This document shows, in pieces, positions 27,454-36,825 of a stretch of 62,479 bases of DNA. This DNA comes from Nocardia carnea. Lineage in GTDB: Bacteria > Actinomycetota > Actinomycetes > Mycobacteriales > Mycobacteriaceae. The position numbers and the translations under genes were made by a program. The notes under the pieces are model-generated. The model was not told where the DNA came from. It saw nothing but the letters and a program-made list of their open reading frames with translations, and did not search any database. The stretch spans positions 1-62,479 of the forward strand of contig NZ_JARWOV010000306.1 of assembly GCF_029868855.1 (NCBI RefSeq), read 5' to 3'. Within the stretch, counting starts at the first letter, position 1. Each line of letters opens with the position of its first letter.

Positions 27454-27963
27454 CTAGTGGCCGGGCGCGGGCGTCGGGACGGTCCAGACGCGGATGCCGT
27501 CGCCGTAGGATCCCCACTCGTCACCGGGGCCGGGGGCTCTGTAGCTGGTCAACGGTTGATTGTCGGCGTGGATTTCGCCGCGGTCGACTTCTCTCGTGTC
27601 GATCTGCGCGCCGTGCAGATGCGGGCACCAGCGTTCGGCGATGGTCAGACAGGTCCGGTGCATCGCCGAATCGATGACCACACGGCGGTCCGGGCTGAGG
27701 ATCACCCACGCCCGTGGAGGAAGCTGGTCGCCGCATACTTGGCAGCGCCATTCCGCCTGACATCTCAGCTGCAACGCAGGGTCGACACCAAGCCATTTCG
27801 GGCCGGCAAGCGAGAGCGGAGTAATCCACGGCACCGGCAGTCCCTCGCTACGCGGCCGGGGCAACCCGACTACAGCCGCGGGCACTCCCGGCGCGCTGAG
27901 GCCGCTGCCGCGGACTACTGCGTCACCGGTCAGTGCCGGACACTCAGATGCGGGCGTGGTCAC
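27454..27963 (-). CDS. Hypothetical protein with zinc-finger-like Cys/His motif
   Basis: A 169-residue protein of an actinobacterial type I have no name for. It shows a proline-rich approach (GLPVPWITP), a CQVCG pair, a VVIDSAMHRTC segment and ERWCPHL, consistent with a Cys/His metal site. The GTG start at 27963 overlaps the stop of the truncated transposase. It may be a phage- or element-derived accessory protein; its role is unknown. Confidence 0.6.
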   Translation of the reverse strand: MTTPASECPALTGDAVVRGSGLSAPGVPAAVVGLPRPRSEGLPVPWITPLSLAGPKWLGVDPALQLRCQAEWRCQVCGDQLPPRAWVILSPDRRVVIDSAMHRTCLTIAERWCPHLHGAQIDTREVDRGEIHADNQPLTSYRAPGPGDEWGSYGDGIRVWTVPTPAPGH

Positions 27964-28166
27964 AAACCTGAGGTTCCCCGGTTCCTTGGAGGGGCACTGG
28001 TCACGCCGTCGCGTTTGCCTTCATCGACCTCGACGCGGGCGAGCCAGTTCCGCAGACACGACTCGGAGATCCCCAAGCTCTTGGCGACCTGTCCGACCGA
28101 TTTGTCGCTGGTTCGAGCGAGCTCGATCGCGCGCTGCCGGAACTCCGGCGGGTGTGCTGCAGGCAT
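27960..28166 (-). mobile_element. IS3-family OrfA (transposase HTH) fragment
   Basis: A 68-codon frame starts MPAAHPPEFRQRAIELART and carries the IS3 OrfA helix-turn-helix (VGQVAKSLGISESCLRNWL) up to DEGKRDGVTS. Homology then stops near 28000, before the leucine-zipper part. GAGAGGAG precedes the ATG. OrfB is absent. Sequence at about 28203-28232 may hold the old element end, but I cannot confirm a terminal repeat. Confidence 0.75.
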
Positions 28167-28506
28167 CCAGACTCCTCTCGGAGGCGAGAATCTCGACTCA
28201 CCGTCGGTGTCCGGAAGACCGGGTCAACCTCAGCTTGACAGAGTAACAATCCACAGTCCCAGCGTAGATTGCGTTCCACCGTTTCCGGGCACGCACCGTA
28301 TAGAGATCAGGTCGATTGTTGAGCATGTCGCATACGCCAGGTGGGTTCGGGCGGCGATATGTCACGCTGTCCGGGCAAAACACGGACCCGCTGCGTGGAA
28401 GTGGCCAACCGTCATATCGGTGAGCAGCTTGCAGCCACCGACGGAACAGTCGATCGAGTCGGTGCAGGAGGATACGGAAGGCGACAGGTCGACGATACCG
28501 AAACAC
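28167..28506. other. Intergenic stretch without a recognised gene
   Basis: This holds the probable outer end of the IS3 remnant and the leader of the lipoprotein gene, with AGGAGG at about 28468. No RNA gene or conserved ORF is evident. Confidence 0.5.
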
Positions 28507-29169
28507 ATGAATCGGTGGTGGATACTCGGTGTTGTTTGCGCCGCGATAGCAGGTTGTTCGTCGACGCCACCGGCGCCCATCGAAATCGGGCAGGCCCGCG
28601 GTTCGGGGCAGCGGCTCGAGTATCCGACGGCGCTCGACTCGTCCGGCTACTTCGCGTTCGATCAGTGGCCGGCCGCATGTTCGTTCCTGACAACCGATGA
28701 GATCCGATCGGTGCTGCCACAGGCCGAGAATATTGTCTTCGAGCCCGGCGATACCGATATCCGGATCATTCCATCGGGTCGAGAAGTTACCGCGCTTCGA
28801 GCGAAATGCTCTGTCTCATTGGACCTTCCCGGGATGAGGGCCGGCGTATTGATCGATGAACACGGCGCCGGAAGACCCGTGGACCGTCTTCCGAAGAGTG
28901 AACAGGTCCCGCGCATAAATCAAACCGATCTCGGCGACGGTTGCGCAGCAGATCCGGCCTCGACCGAAGTCTCGTGCGCGAAAGACCGTATCGTGTTCAC
29001 GATCTCCACGCCGTTCACATACCAGGAGCCCGTCGGCGACGGTCAGGTCCGGTACTCGGCGAAGGGCACCGTAAACAGCTTCAGCTCCGGCGACTTCGCT
29101 CGGTACCAGACATTCCTACGCGATAGTGTCACTGTCCCACTGGCACGGCTCATTGTCGCCAAGATCTAG
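28507..29169 (+). CDS. Secreted lipoprotein (DUF3558-like)
   Basis: A 220-residue lipoprotein. The signal peptide MNRWWILGVVCAAIAGCSS ends in the lipobox IAGC, so Cys17 would be lipidated and the protein anchored outside the cytoplasmic membrane. The mature part starts with a Pro-rich linker; WPAACSFLTTDEIRSVLPQ and further paired cysteines resemble the DUF3558 lipoproteins of Nocardia and mycobacteria. The ATG at 28507 is the first Met of the signal peptide; the frame stays open upstream but is not coding-like. Confidence 0.8.
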   Translation: MNRWWILGVVCAAIAGCSSTPPAPIEIGQARGSGQRLEYPTALDSSGYFAFDQWPAACSFLTTDEIRSVLPQAENIVFEPGDTDIRIIPSGREVTALRAKCSVSLDLPGMRAGVLIDEHGAGRPVDRLPKSEQVPRINQTDLGDGCAADPASTEVSCAKDRIVFTISTPFTYQEPVGDGQVRYSAKGTVNSFSSGDFARYQTFLRDSVTVPLARLIVAKI

Positions 29170-29294
29170 TCGCAGGCCAGATCACCTTTTCCGCCCGGCG
29201 CAACCACAAGGTCGCGCCGGCTCCCGCCGAACTCACCGATAGGGGTCTGTGGACCCTGGTGACTGTCGACGGCGCCGGCGCGGCGGGAGGCAAC

Positions 29295-30251
29295 TCACCG
29301 GGCACCGGCCGCAGCCGGCCGCGCAGCATGCATACCGCCGAGGGATCGAGCGAAAGCACGCAAGGCCCTGGTTTCGTTCTCGGCGATCCAGACCGGAACC
29401 AGGACACACGGAGGAAGGTCACAGACCGGGATCAGCGTCAATCCCGGATGTGTATGAACCGGAACGGACTTTCCGAGGCCGAGATAGGGAATATTGCATC
29501 GCCGCACCGACAACATGACATCGAGCACGCTCGCCGGGCCGTCGCGATGCGCCGCCCAGGGGTCGGGTACGAGGGGGATTCGGGTACCCTCTGGCGTTCG
29601 CGACGGCGTCCACGCGTCTCGGAAGACCGCCGGACCGCCGCAATCGATATCGAGTAGCGTGTGCTCGGCCGCAATCTGCTCGATACTCACCTGGTCGGCG
29701 CCCGCCAGCACATGATCATTGCGCACCACCACTGCCCGCGGTGCCTGCATCAGGATTGCACCGGCCCGGCGGCCGTCGCCGCTGACCGCGGCAGTGTCCC
29801 CACCTGGCGACCATGTGAGCAGGATATCGATGGTTCCGCGCTGCAGAGTCTCGAAGGCGTCACCGCTGCATTGCGCCGCCGTCAGAACTTCGACGTCGGG
29901 ATTCCGCGCCGCACCAGCACTCGCCACACGGCAGGCCAGGCCACCGTCCACGGCAATCGAATACCCCATTACCAACGGAACCCGACGGCTACGCGCCGTT
30001 ATCCGTGCCCGCGAGATCGCCGCGTGCATACAGGCCAGCCCCTCCGCTGCGTCCGCCCGGAACACCTCGCCCAATTCACTCAACCGCACCTGACGTGACG
30101 ACCGCACGAACAAGTCGCCGCCCAATTCCGCTTCCAGCGCTGCCACCACCTGGCTCACTCGCGCCGGGCTGACATGCAAGCGCTGCGCCGCCCGCCGGAA
30201 ATGCAATTCCTGGGCCATCACCAGGAAAACTTCGATATCGCGGAACTCCAC
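29295..30251 (-). CDS. LysR-type regulator (paralogue 1)
   Basis: LysR regulator of about 318 residues. The helix-turn-helix starts VEFRDIEVFLVMAQELHF and includes the unusual ARVSQVVAALE recognition helix. The effector domain contains the block PGLTLIPVCDLPPCVLVPVW near its end, shared with two other LysR proteins in this window. The GTG at 30251 matches where the paralogues start; an ATG at 30314 is an alternative. It is divergent from paralogue 2, with a 620-bp gap. Confidence 0.88.
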   Translation of the reverse strand: MEFRDIEVFLVMAQELHFRRAAQRLHVSPARVSQVVAALEAELGGDLFVRSSRQVRLSELGEVFRADAAEGLACMHAAISRARITARSRRVPLVMGYSIAVDGGLACRVASAGAARNPDVEVLTAAQCSGDAFETLQRGTIDILLTWSPGGDTAAVSGDGRRAGAILMQAPRAVVVRNDHVLAGADQVSIEQIAAEHTLLDIDCGGPAVFRDAWTPSRTPEGTRIPLVPDPWAAHRDGPASVLDVMLSVRRCNIPYLGLGKSVPVHTHPGLTLIPVCDLPPCVLVPVWIAENETRALRAFARSLGGMHAARPAAAGAR

Positions 30252-30873
30252 GGTCACCCCCGGCGCCGGAGGGCGATCCGTCGGCATCGTGTGGGCAGCG
30301 GAAAGCCGAGACATAGACCCGGGACGGGCGTTTTGCGTGGTCGGCGGTTTGTCCGGTCCGGTGATCTGTCCATATCAGTTCATCTATCCTGTGCGACGAT
30401 CCGGCGCAGAACCGCTCCGGATCGGAAAAACCTCCGATCGCCATTCTGCGGTTCGGTCACCGAATGCGAACTCTGAGCCGACCGTTACCGGTTGCCCGTC
30501 CTGCTCGTTACCCGTGGGGTGCCCACGCTGGCGGCGCCGACGCCCCGGGTCGTAACAACCTTGCCCGGCGCAGACAGTCGGCGACCAGCACGGCCCGAGA
30601 ATATCGACCGATACGTCCGATCAGTTAGCGGGCATAAACAGTGAGCCAACGCGCCGGGCCTTTCCGGGCGATAGGCGGATAATTGTGCATTATGACCTAT
30701 TCGGAGCCGGGGAGCTCGGACGAACTGGATCTTCATGCATGGCCCAAATCCAGGGAGAAATGAACCGCAACAGCGGGAGATGAATATTTCCGACCGTCAG
30801 AAGTGCTCCCGTAACCCTTGCCATACCCGCTACTTCGGCACCACGCTGATCCGCGGCCAGGAAGGCGTCACCG
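30252..30873. other. Divergent intergenic region between two LysR genes
   Basis: No gene is recognised in 622 bases. The region must hold both divergent promoters; I do not see a convincing palindrome. The AT-rich part at about 30670-30700 (GGATAATTGTGCATTATGACC) is a candidate promoter zone for the plus-strand LysR gene. Confidence 0.4.
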
Positions 30874-31869
30874 ATGGAACTTCGTGATGTCGAAATCTTC
30901 CTGGTGGTCGCCGAAGAACTCAATTTCACCCGGGCGGCCAGGCGTTTGGGTCTGAGTACGGCGCGCGTGAGCCAGGTGATCCAAGTACTCGAGAAAGACT
31001 TGGGCGGTGCGCTCTTCCTCCGTACCACCCGCCGGGTCGAGTTGAGCCCGCTCGGCGCCCGGTTCCGAATCGACGCCGAACGTGGCGCCGGTCGCCTCTA
31101 CAGTGCGATCGTTCGAACCCAAGCGGCGGCCCGCAGCCGAACCGAAGTGCTACGGCTCGGCCACTCCCCTCTGGTGAGCGACGCCCTCGTCGCGCACATC
31201 GCCGACCGCTGCGAAGCGTATGCGTCCGGTATCACCGTCACCACCACATCAGACTGCCCGTCCACGGGATTCGACCGCTTGCAGAACAATGCGAGTGATG
31301 TCCTGCTCGCGTGGTCGCCGGGCGGCAGCGATGCGGCGGTCGCGGGTGGGGACCGCCGGTCCGGCCCGATTCTCGCGTCCGCAGCCCGGGCCCTGCTGGT
31401 CCGAAAAGACCACCCCCTTGCCGGCTACCGCCACGTCAGTATCGAGCAGGTCGCCGCCTGCTGCCAGCTCTTGGACACCGGCACCGACGGCCCCGCCGCC
31501 TACACGGCAGCGTGGACACCCTCGTTAACACCGCAGGGTGCTCCACTGCGCCGGAGCCCGGCGGACCTCTTCTCAGCGTCGCCTCGCCGCTCGGTATGTA
31601 TCCACGACGCGGCCGCTTGGGTGCAGCGGGAAGGCACGCCAACACTGGTGATCACACCATTATCGTGTATTCGGTCGTATCCCGGGCTGCGGCTGATCCC
31701 GGTTGTCGACCTGCCACCGTGTGTGTTGGTTCCGGTATGGTGCAAGAGCCGCGAAACCCACGGTGTCAGGTTGTTGATCCAGAGCCTCGCCGAGCCGCGG
31801 GTCCTGGGTTCGGCCGAGCACGGGCATCCCCCCGGCGATATCACAGCCTCCGTTCACTCGATGCCGTGA
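30874..31869 (+). CDS. LysR-type regulator (paralogue 2)
   Basis: A 331-residue LysR regulator starting MELRDVEIFLVVAEELNFT, with the recognition segment STARVSQVIQVLEKDLGG. The effector domain has YPGLRLIPVVDLPPCVLVPV, the block found in the other two paralogues. It is divergent from paralogue 1, and its end lies close to the EspG gene end (convergent). No enzyme gene is adjacent, so the target is unclear. Confidence 0.88.
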   Translation: MELRDVEIFLVVAEELNFTRAARRLGLSTARVSQVIQVLEKDLGGALFLRTTRRVELSPLGARFRIDAERGAGRLYSAIVRTQAAARSRTEVLRLGHSPLVSDALVAHIADRCEAYASGITVTTTSDCPSTGFDRLQNNASDVLLAWSPGGSDAAVAGGDRRSGPILASAARALLVRKDHPLAGYRHVSIEQVAACCQLLDTGTDGPAAYTAAWTPSLTPQGAPLRRSPADLFSASPRRSVCIHDAAAWVQREGTPTLVITPLSCIRSYPGLRLIPVVDLPPCVLVPVWCKSRETHGVRLLIQSLAEPRVLGSAEHGHPPGDITASVHSMP

Positions 31870-31955
31870 CGCCCGACCGACAGCGCGAACGAGTAATCGA
31901 CGACTACTCGACACCGCTTCCGCTGCATGCGGCAACGGTATGGAGCTGCCTGTCG

Positions 31956-32714
31956 CTACCGGCGTTGATCCCTGATCGCGGCGACTACGACAGCGATTTC
32001 ACTGTTGATCAAGTGGACGAAGTCTGCCGCGCTCACCGGGACCGCGGCACGGGGGAGGTCCATTCCGATCACATACCGCCCGTCACCGGAAAGATCACGC
32101 CAACCGAGGTGGCGGCCCACTCTACCTCGTGGACCGAATCTCGAAATACCCTGCTGGACCGCTATTGTGCCCGTCCAGGTGAGTGGGACGCTTTCAAAAT
32201 CGGCACTGCGCCGGTGGACACTGTCGTCGAGATCGTGCACCCGGGAGACGCCGTGATCGTAGTCGATATGGTCGTTGGTGGGATCCGGCAGTAGAACCGT
32301 TCCGCGACGGCCCTTCCCTTCCTCCGGCAGCCCCGCGACAACGGACTGCGCCAACTCGATCGGATCGCATTCGGAAATCCGGAACCGATCCCCTGGATCG
32401 CCTGCCACCTGCTCGATCGCGAACCCCCGAGAGCCACGGCGAACCCCTTGCAACCGTCGGATACCAGGGCCGGAAACCTCCTCCGCCCAGGCCAAGACGC
32501 GGAGATCCGGCCAAGACAGTACCTCCAGCACCTCACCGAGTCCTTCTTCCACCAACGGTGCCAGCCGCTCCTGCGTCTCCGCCATCTCCCGCACATAGTC
32601 CGCGTGGTATCGCGTCCGGCTGATCACCCGGAACGGTTGCGGGAACTCGTCGTTGGCCCGCAACTGGCACAGAGCGTCGAACTCGACATCGGTCAGGTCC
32701 CAGCTTCGGTTCAT
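31956..32714 (-). CDS. espG: EspG-family type VII secretion chaperone
   Basis: A 252-residue EspG-like protein (ESX secretion-associated). It begins MNRSWDLTDVEFDALCQL, matching the family opening, followed by RVISRTRYHADYVREM and a GIRRLQGVRRGSRGFAIEQ segment. In mycobacteria EspG binds PE/PPE substrates in the cytosol and delivers them to the ESX machinery. Here it overlaps by 4 bp the upstream gene for a large WXG-bearing protein, which is therefore its likely client. No ESX membrane genes (EccB-E, MycP) are in the window. Confidence 0.85.
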   Translation of the reverse strand: MNRSWDLTDVEFDALCQLRANDEFPQPFRVISRTRYHADYVREMAETQERLAPLVEEGLGEVLEVLSWPDLRVLAWAEEVSGPGIRRLQGVRRGSRGFAIEQVAGDPGDRFRISECDPIELAQSVVAGLPEEGKGRRGTVLLPDPTNDHIDYDHGVSRVHDLDDSVHRRSADFESVPLTWTGTIAVQQGISRFGPRGRVGRHLGWRDLSGDGRYVIGMDLPRAAVPVSAADFVHLINSEIAVVVAAIRDQRR

Positions 32715-34390
32715 CGGTCCAGTACAGGTTTCGAGACGAGCGGCGAATCCCCGAGGGCTTCCGTCAAATACTCGGTGGAATTCAGGTATTCGGGCGACTT
32801 CCGGCCATCGTTGTCCCTGCCCGCTTGCGCCGCGCTGCCCGCCGGTCCCGGCGAGCCGGGGGTCCCCATTCCCCCAAGCGGCGGCATGATCGGCCGAGCC
32901 GCGGAGGCCAGGGTCGCCGCCGGCGCGAGACTCGCCCGCGGGAACAACCGCGCGTTCAGCTGCGGCGATTTCGGTGCGGTCGGTGCACTCACGCCTGCCC
33001 CCTTCGGCACACCACCACCTGGTAGCCCACCCACGCCGGACGGTACGCCCGGCGTCGACATCCGCAGCGCCTCGGCATCCCTCATCGCTTGATCAGCGGT
33101 TTGACGTGCGAACTCGTGCTGCGCCATTTGCTGCGCCGCCTGCATCGCTTGCTGAGCAGCCTGCTGCCCGGCTTGCATCACCTGCTGCCCGGCCAGGTCC
33201 ATGGCCCGTTCCGCCGCATCGTCGGCCACGGGGGCGTCCGGCACGAGGGCTGGCCCCTGGGGCATATTGGTGGCGGACAGATCAGGCATCGGCGAACCGC
33301 CTCCCGCTCCGCCGACGGGCCCGACCGTATCACGCCCGCGCGGTTTGTCGTGGCCTCCCGGATTCGTTTTGTAGGGTGCGTAAGCCACCGGGAGCACCGG
33401 AACTTTCCCAGCGGAAAATGCGTACCCATCCACATAATAGTGCTTCATGAGGTCCTGGTAGAATCTTTCTTTGTTCCTATATCCTCCTTGCCCCATTTCG
33501 ATTGATTGCGGCATTCCCTCATCAGGCATATTCCGTCTAGTACCTTCGAGCCATCGCCCGACATGCCAAAGATTGTCACCGATGAGATTCATGGGATAAA
33601 TGAGACTTTCGGTGGATTTGGCATATTCGAAAACCGCGCGGCGCGCCTGGTCGGCAGCGATTCCGTCCCAATTACCCTGTTTTTTGAGACCATCCACGGA
33701 TAAACGGAGATCATCGAATATCTCCTTGTATCCCTGAGCCATCCAGTGCCATTTATCAGCGGCCTGTAACGCACGCAACGGAGCATGATTTCCACCGATA
33801 TAAGCACCCAGTGTGTATAGCGCTGGGTAACTCATACTTCGGTGGTTCTCGGCCGATCCGAGCAGGTCCTCGTTGACCACCCGACTGTTCTCGAGCCTCT
33901 CATTCGGTCTCGACCCGAAACGGGGATCAGTTAGATTACGGGGATCATAAAATTTCCAGAGTTCCGAAGCCGTGGTCAGGGAGGGTCCGCCGATGTCTTT
34001 CGGCGTCACTCGGACACCATCGAATAGCCGCGCGTTATCCGCCTCGCCCGCATCATATGCTTTACCCGCTGCGACGAACGTGTCCTTCATGGACTGTAGA
34101 ATTTCTACATGATCCCCCAGAATCCGGTCCAGCTCCTCTCCTTTTGCCGCGAATACCTTGGCCAGAGCTTCCCCAGAGTTGAGATTGGAAAAAGGGCTCG
34201 ACACCGGCGAGTAGTGGGCGACCTCCTTCGCCACCTTACGGAGGCTCAGCAACCCCCCGATCGCATCGGCGGCCAACTCGGCATACTTCAAGGCCGCACC
34301 CTGCTCGAATACTAGGTCACCGGCAGTGGCCAATTTCTTCAGTTTAGGCCAGGGGTTGGCGGCAGGTGCCGGGGGCGTGTTTCCATCCAT
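32711..34390 (-). CDS. Large WXG-bearing type VII secretion substrate
   Basis: A 559-residue protein. The N-terminal 200 residues are helical with no family I can name. At about 215-300 a WXG100-like helical hairpin has W241-D-G (GNWDGIAADQARRAV). Residues 380-440 are Gln/Ala/Met-rich helix, then a Pro/Gly-rich linker. The C-terminus has the motif EYLNSTEYLTEALGDSPLV, which resembles the tail of nocardial ESX substrates. It is coupled to espG, and is a PPE-like substrate by position though not by sequence. Base composition is lower in GC over about 33400-34200 than in its neighbours. Confidence 0.75.
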   Translation of the reverse strand: MDGNTPPAPAANPWPKLKKLATAGDLVFEQGAALKYAELAADAIGGLLSLRKVAKEVAHYSPVSSPFSNLNSGEALAKVFAAKGEELDRILGDHVEILQSMKDTFVAAGKAYDAGEADNARLFDGVRVTPKDIGGPSLTTASELWKFYDPRNLTDPRFGSRPNERLENSRVVNEDLLGSAENHRSMSYPALYTLGAYIGGNHAPLRALQAADKWHWMAQGYKEIFDDLRLSVDGLKKQGNWDGIAADQARRAVFEYAKSTESLIYPMNLIGDNLWHVGRWLEGTRRNMPDEGMPQSIEMGQGGYRNKERFYQDLMKHYYVDGYAFSAGKVPVLPVAYAPYKTNPGGHDKPRGRDTVGPVGGAGGGSPMPDLSATNMPQGPALVPDAPVADDAAERAMDLAGQQVMQAGQQAAQQAMQAAQQMAQHEFARQTADQAMRDAEALRMSTPGVPSGVGGLPGGGVPKGAGVSAPTAPKSPQLNARLFPRASLAPAATLASAARPIMPPLGGMGTPGSPGPAGSAAQAGRDNDGRKSPEYLNSTEYLTEALGDSPLVSKPVLDR

Positions 34391-34740
34391 GTCATTCCCC
34401 TTTCAAGCCACCGAGGCACGTCCGTTCCCGGGCGTACACCACACGCCACCGACATACCCGGACCTCAGCCACGTGTCCGCACATTTCACACCTCGGCGTG
34501 ATCATAGCCACCCATCACCTCATATCTCCTATTGTTCAACAGCGCTTATCGGATACCCCTAACAGGAGACAGACTTCGCCGTTGTATCCGGCAGACAACC
34601 TGAGCCCTAGTGTTCCTGCTGCTTTCGGCCATGATCTCGGGCTGGCGAACGTGCACGGACTTCCGTGCGCCTACAGCGAAGAATTGCTCGCCTTCGCATT
34701 GATCCCGGACCCGCGGCAGCATCACATACCGACAGGATTA
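34391..34740. other. Intergenic stretch, no gene recognised
   Basis: This is the leader region of the WXG-substrate operon on the minus strand and the downstream flank of a gene fragment. No clear operator, RNA or conserved frame is visible. Confidence 0.4.
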
Positions 34741-35028
34741 CTAAACGATGGTCCGGACTTCATCGAGGATAGGTAATCTGAGTTTCGTTCCGATCAGTGC
34801 CGACTCCTGTTGCCGGCACCGCAGGAGACGTTCGGCATCGACGAAAGCCGAATCGTCCACCAGTCCCACCCGTCGAGGCGCATCGAGAATGTCCAGCAGT
34901 AGCGCCCCGGCAAACCTCCGACCAAACGCTGGAGCCAACGCCGTGATCACGTTCAGAAAGTCAGTACCCGCCGATTTCTCGTTGCCGGCTCGCTGCTTGC
35001 CGAATCCCCATGTGGCCCGCCGGTGGAG
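34741..35028 (-). pseudogene. Orphan gene fragment of unknown family
   Basis: A 95-codon open stretch has protein-like composition (GTDFLNVITALAPAFGRRF, then GALLLDILDAPRRVGLVDD, ending KLRLPILDEVRTIV) but no start codon before an upstream TGA, except an internal GTG at 34950. It looks like the C-terminal end of a larger protein whose front is lost. I do not recognise the family. Confidence 0.35.
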
Positions 35029-35188
35029 TCATTCGTTCCCTCCCGAGCCCGCCGAGAGCGATCTCGGTACTAGGTCCAAGCCGGATACATCGACTGAGCC
35101 CCCGTCGTACAAGGGTCCGATGCCGGTCCGTTCCATCCCTATTGAAGACGATCCCGATGGCTATGTGCCGGCGAGAGGCCAGAATCCA

Positions 35189-35253
35189 GCGCCATCTGTC
35201 CATAATGGGCTGGATCCTCGCCCGCCTATAGCCAACGATCCAGTGGTCAGAGG
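35189..35253 (+). repeat. Dispersed repeat, copy A
   Basis: About 65 bp containing GCCATCTGTCCATAATGG is repeated in inverted orientation at 40729-40796. 24 of the first 25 bases agree, with a few substitutions and a 2-base indel further on (CTCGCCCGCC, GCCAACGATC). Copy A ends just before the ribosome site of the HD-domain gene. Confidence 0.7.
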
Positions 35254-35266
35254 AAAAGGAGGCCAC

Positions 35267-36307
35267 ATGAACGACATTGCCGCGACCGGACGGACCGATT
35301 TCTCCCTACCAGAGACCACACTTGCGAATCAGGCTATGAAATTCGCCAAGCGCATTCTCCCTGAGTTCATCTACAATCACAGCATTCGCAGCTACCTATT
35401 CGGCCGCGCGCTGGCTCAGGCCGGCGGACTGCGCCCGGGCTCACACTACGACGACGAACTCGTCTTCATCTCGTGCATGCTCCATGACAGCGGATTGAGC
35501 GATGAGGGAAATGGTGCGCAACGATTCGAGGTCGACGGTGCCGACCTGGCCGCGTCATTCCTACGGGACCACCGAGTAGAAGAAGAACGAATCGATCTCG
35601 CTTGGGATGCGATTGCGCTCCATACCTCAGACGGTATCGCACACCGCAAAGGTCCGGTGGTCTCGGTGACACAACTCGGCATAGCAGCCGATATCCTCGG
35701 CCGCGAACGGGAAAACATTCCCAAAAAGTTCGCCGACCAGGTGCATGCGGCTTTTCCTCGGGAGAACCTCGGGTATGCTCTGGCCGATGCGGTGGTGGTC
35801 CAAGCTTTACGGAACCCTGAGAAGGCGCGGCCGATGACGTTCCCCGGGCACCTTCTGGAACTTCATCGTCCATACGGATCAACACCGAATTGGTACAACG
35901 CCATCGAGGCAGCAGGATGGGGCGATAAACCCATATCCGGCAGATTTCCCACCGCCGGCACGCCCGAAGAACTGACGCAGCTGTTCACCGATACTCTTGC
36001 AGCCGGCAACGTGGACGGTGTGGTCTCCCTTTTCGAGAAGGATGGCTTCCTTTCCTGCACCCCGGGGGATGTGGCACAGGGAGTCGACGAGATTCACACC
36101 CGCCTTACGCGGTATGTCGAACAACGTACCGAAGTGGTGATGGTGCCGCAAAGCCTGCAAATCGTCGGAGCGGTCGCCGTCATGAACCATCGAGCGACGA
36201 TTGTGAACTCCCACGGAACAAGGACGACGATATGCACCGGGACCTCGACGCGGAGACCGGACGGCACATGGCGTTACGTTACCCTCAATCTGTCCCTCGA
36301 CGGTTAG
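35267..36307 (+). CDS. HD-domain protein fused to an NTF2/SnoaL-like domain
   Basis: A 346-residue protein. Residues 1 to about 215 form an HD metal-dependent hydrolase domain resembling cyanamide hydratase: YNHSIRSYLFG (H38) and MLHDSG (H73-D74), then ALHTSDGIA. Residues about 228-346 form an NTF2-like fold (TPEELTQLFTDTLAAGNVDG opening, RPDGTWRYVTLNLSL ending). The ATG at 35267 has AAAGGAGG before it. The substrate is unknown; a nitrile, cyanamide-like or phospho-compound is possible. Confidence 0.82.
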   Translation: MNDIAATGRTDFSLPETTLANQAMKFAKRILPEFIYNHSIRSYLFGRALAQAGGLRPGSHYDDELVFISCMLHDSGLSDEGNGAQRFEVDGADLAASFLRDHRVEEERIDLAWDAIALHTSDGIAHRKGPVVSVTQLGIAADILGRERENIPKKFADQVHAAFPRENLGYALADAVVVQALRNPEKARPMTFPGHLLELHRPYGSTPNWYNAIEAAGWGDKPISGRFPTAGTPEELTQLFTDTLAAGNVDGVVSLFEKDGFLSCTPGDVAQGVDEIHTRLTRYVEQRTEVVMVPQSLQIVGAVAVMNHRATIVNSHGTRTTICTGTSTRRPDGTWRYVTLNLSLDG

Positions 36308-36506
36308 ACCGGCGCCCGATTCCCGCGGTCCTTCGTGACGGGTTTCATCAGGAGCGACAGGGACGGGGATGCGGTCGAGATTTCAGCTCGGGTCGTATCC
36401 CCGTGTCGCTCGATGCAGTCACTCATAACCAGCAGGGTCAGGGGTTCCGTATCGAGTAGATCATCTGCTGGTGCATGCCGGCGGATCACGCAAGGTATTG
36501 ATTTCA

Positions 36507-36731
36507 ATGTATTCCGGAGAATCACCCCGACCGCATGAACCCGACGTACACCTCCGAATTTCGACACCGGAAGCTGTTTTCGATTTCCGTGGCTGCGCGG
36601 AGTCTGTCGAGAACCTGATTCGAAAGTGGCCGGCGGGGTATGGGTTCACCCCGATAGTCCTCGACCCGGGAAACAACCCGCTACCCGAACGACGCATGCC
36701 CTGTGAGGAACTGTGGCTGCCGCCGGACTGA
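36507..36731 (+). CDS. Small hypothetical protein
   Basis: A 74-residue frame (MYSGESPRPHEPDVHLRIST..., ending MPCEELWLPPD) with reasonable codon bias. AAGG lies 11 bases upstream of the ATG. The opposite strand also has an open frame, so the call is uncertain. No domain is recognised. Confidence 0.4.
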   Translation: MYSGESPRPHEPDVHLRISTPEAVFDFRGCAESVENLIRKWPAGYGFTPIVLDPGNNPLPERRMPCEELWLPPD

Positions 36732-36825
36732 GTCACCGTCAAGCCACATGCGCTCGGTTCGGCACGCGGGCACATGCCCCTTCCCGGCTCTCCGAGTTTT
36801 CACACAACGAAAGGAACGAAGCCAT

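Noticed and set aside
27367..28506. Long upstream extension of the lipoprotein reading frame
   Set aside because: It runs antisense through a better hypothetical gene and the IS3 fragment, and the signal peptide clearly starts at 28507.
34676..34777. A plus-strand frame ending GPDFIEDR near the orphan gene fragment
   Set aside because: Its end lies antisense to the better minus-strand fragment and it has no start with a ribosome site.
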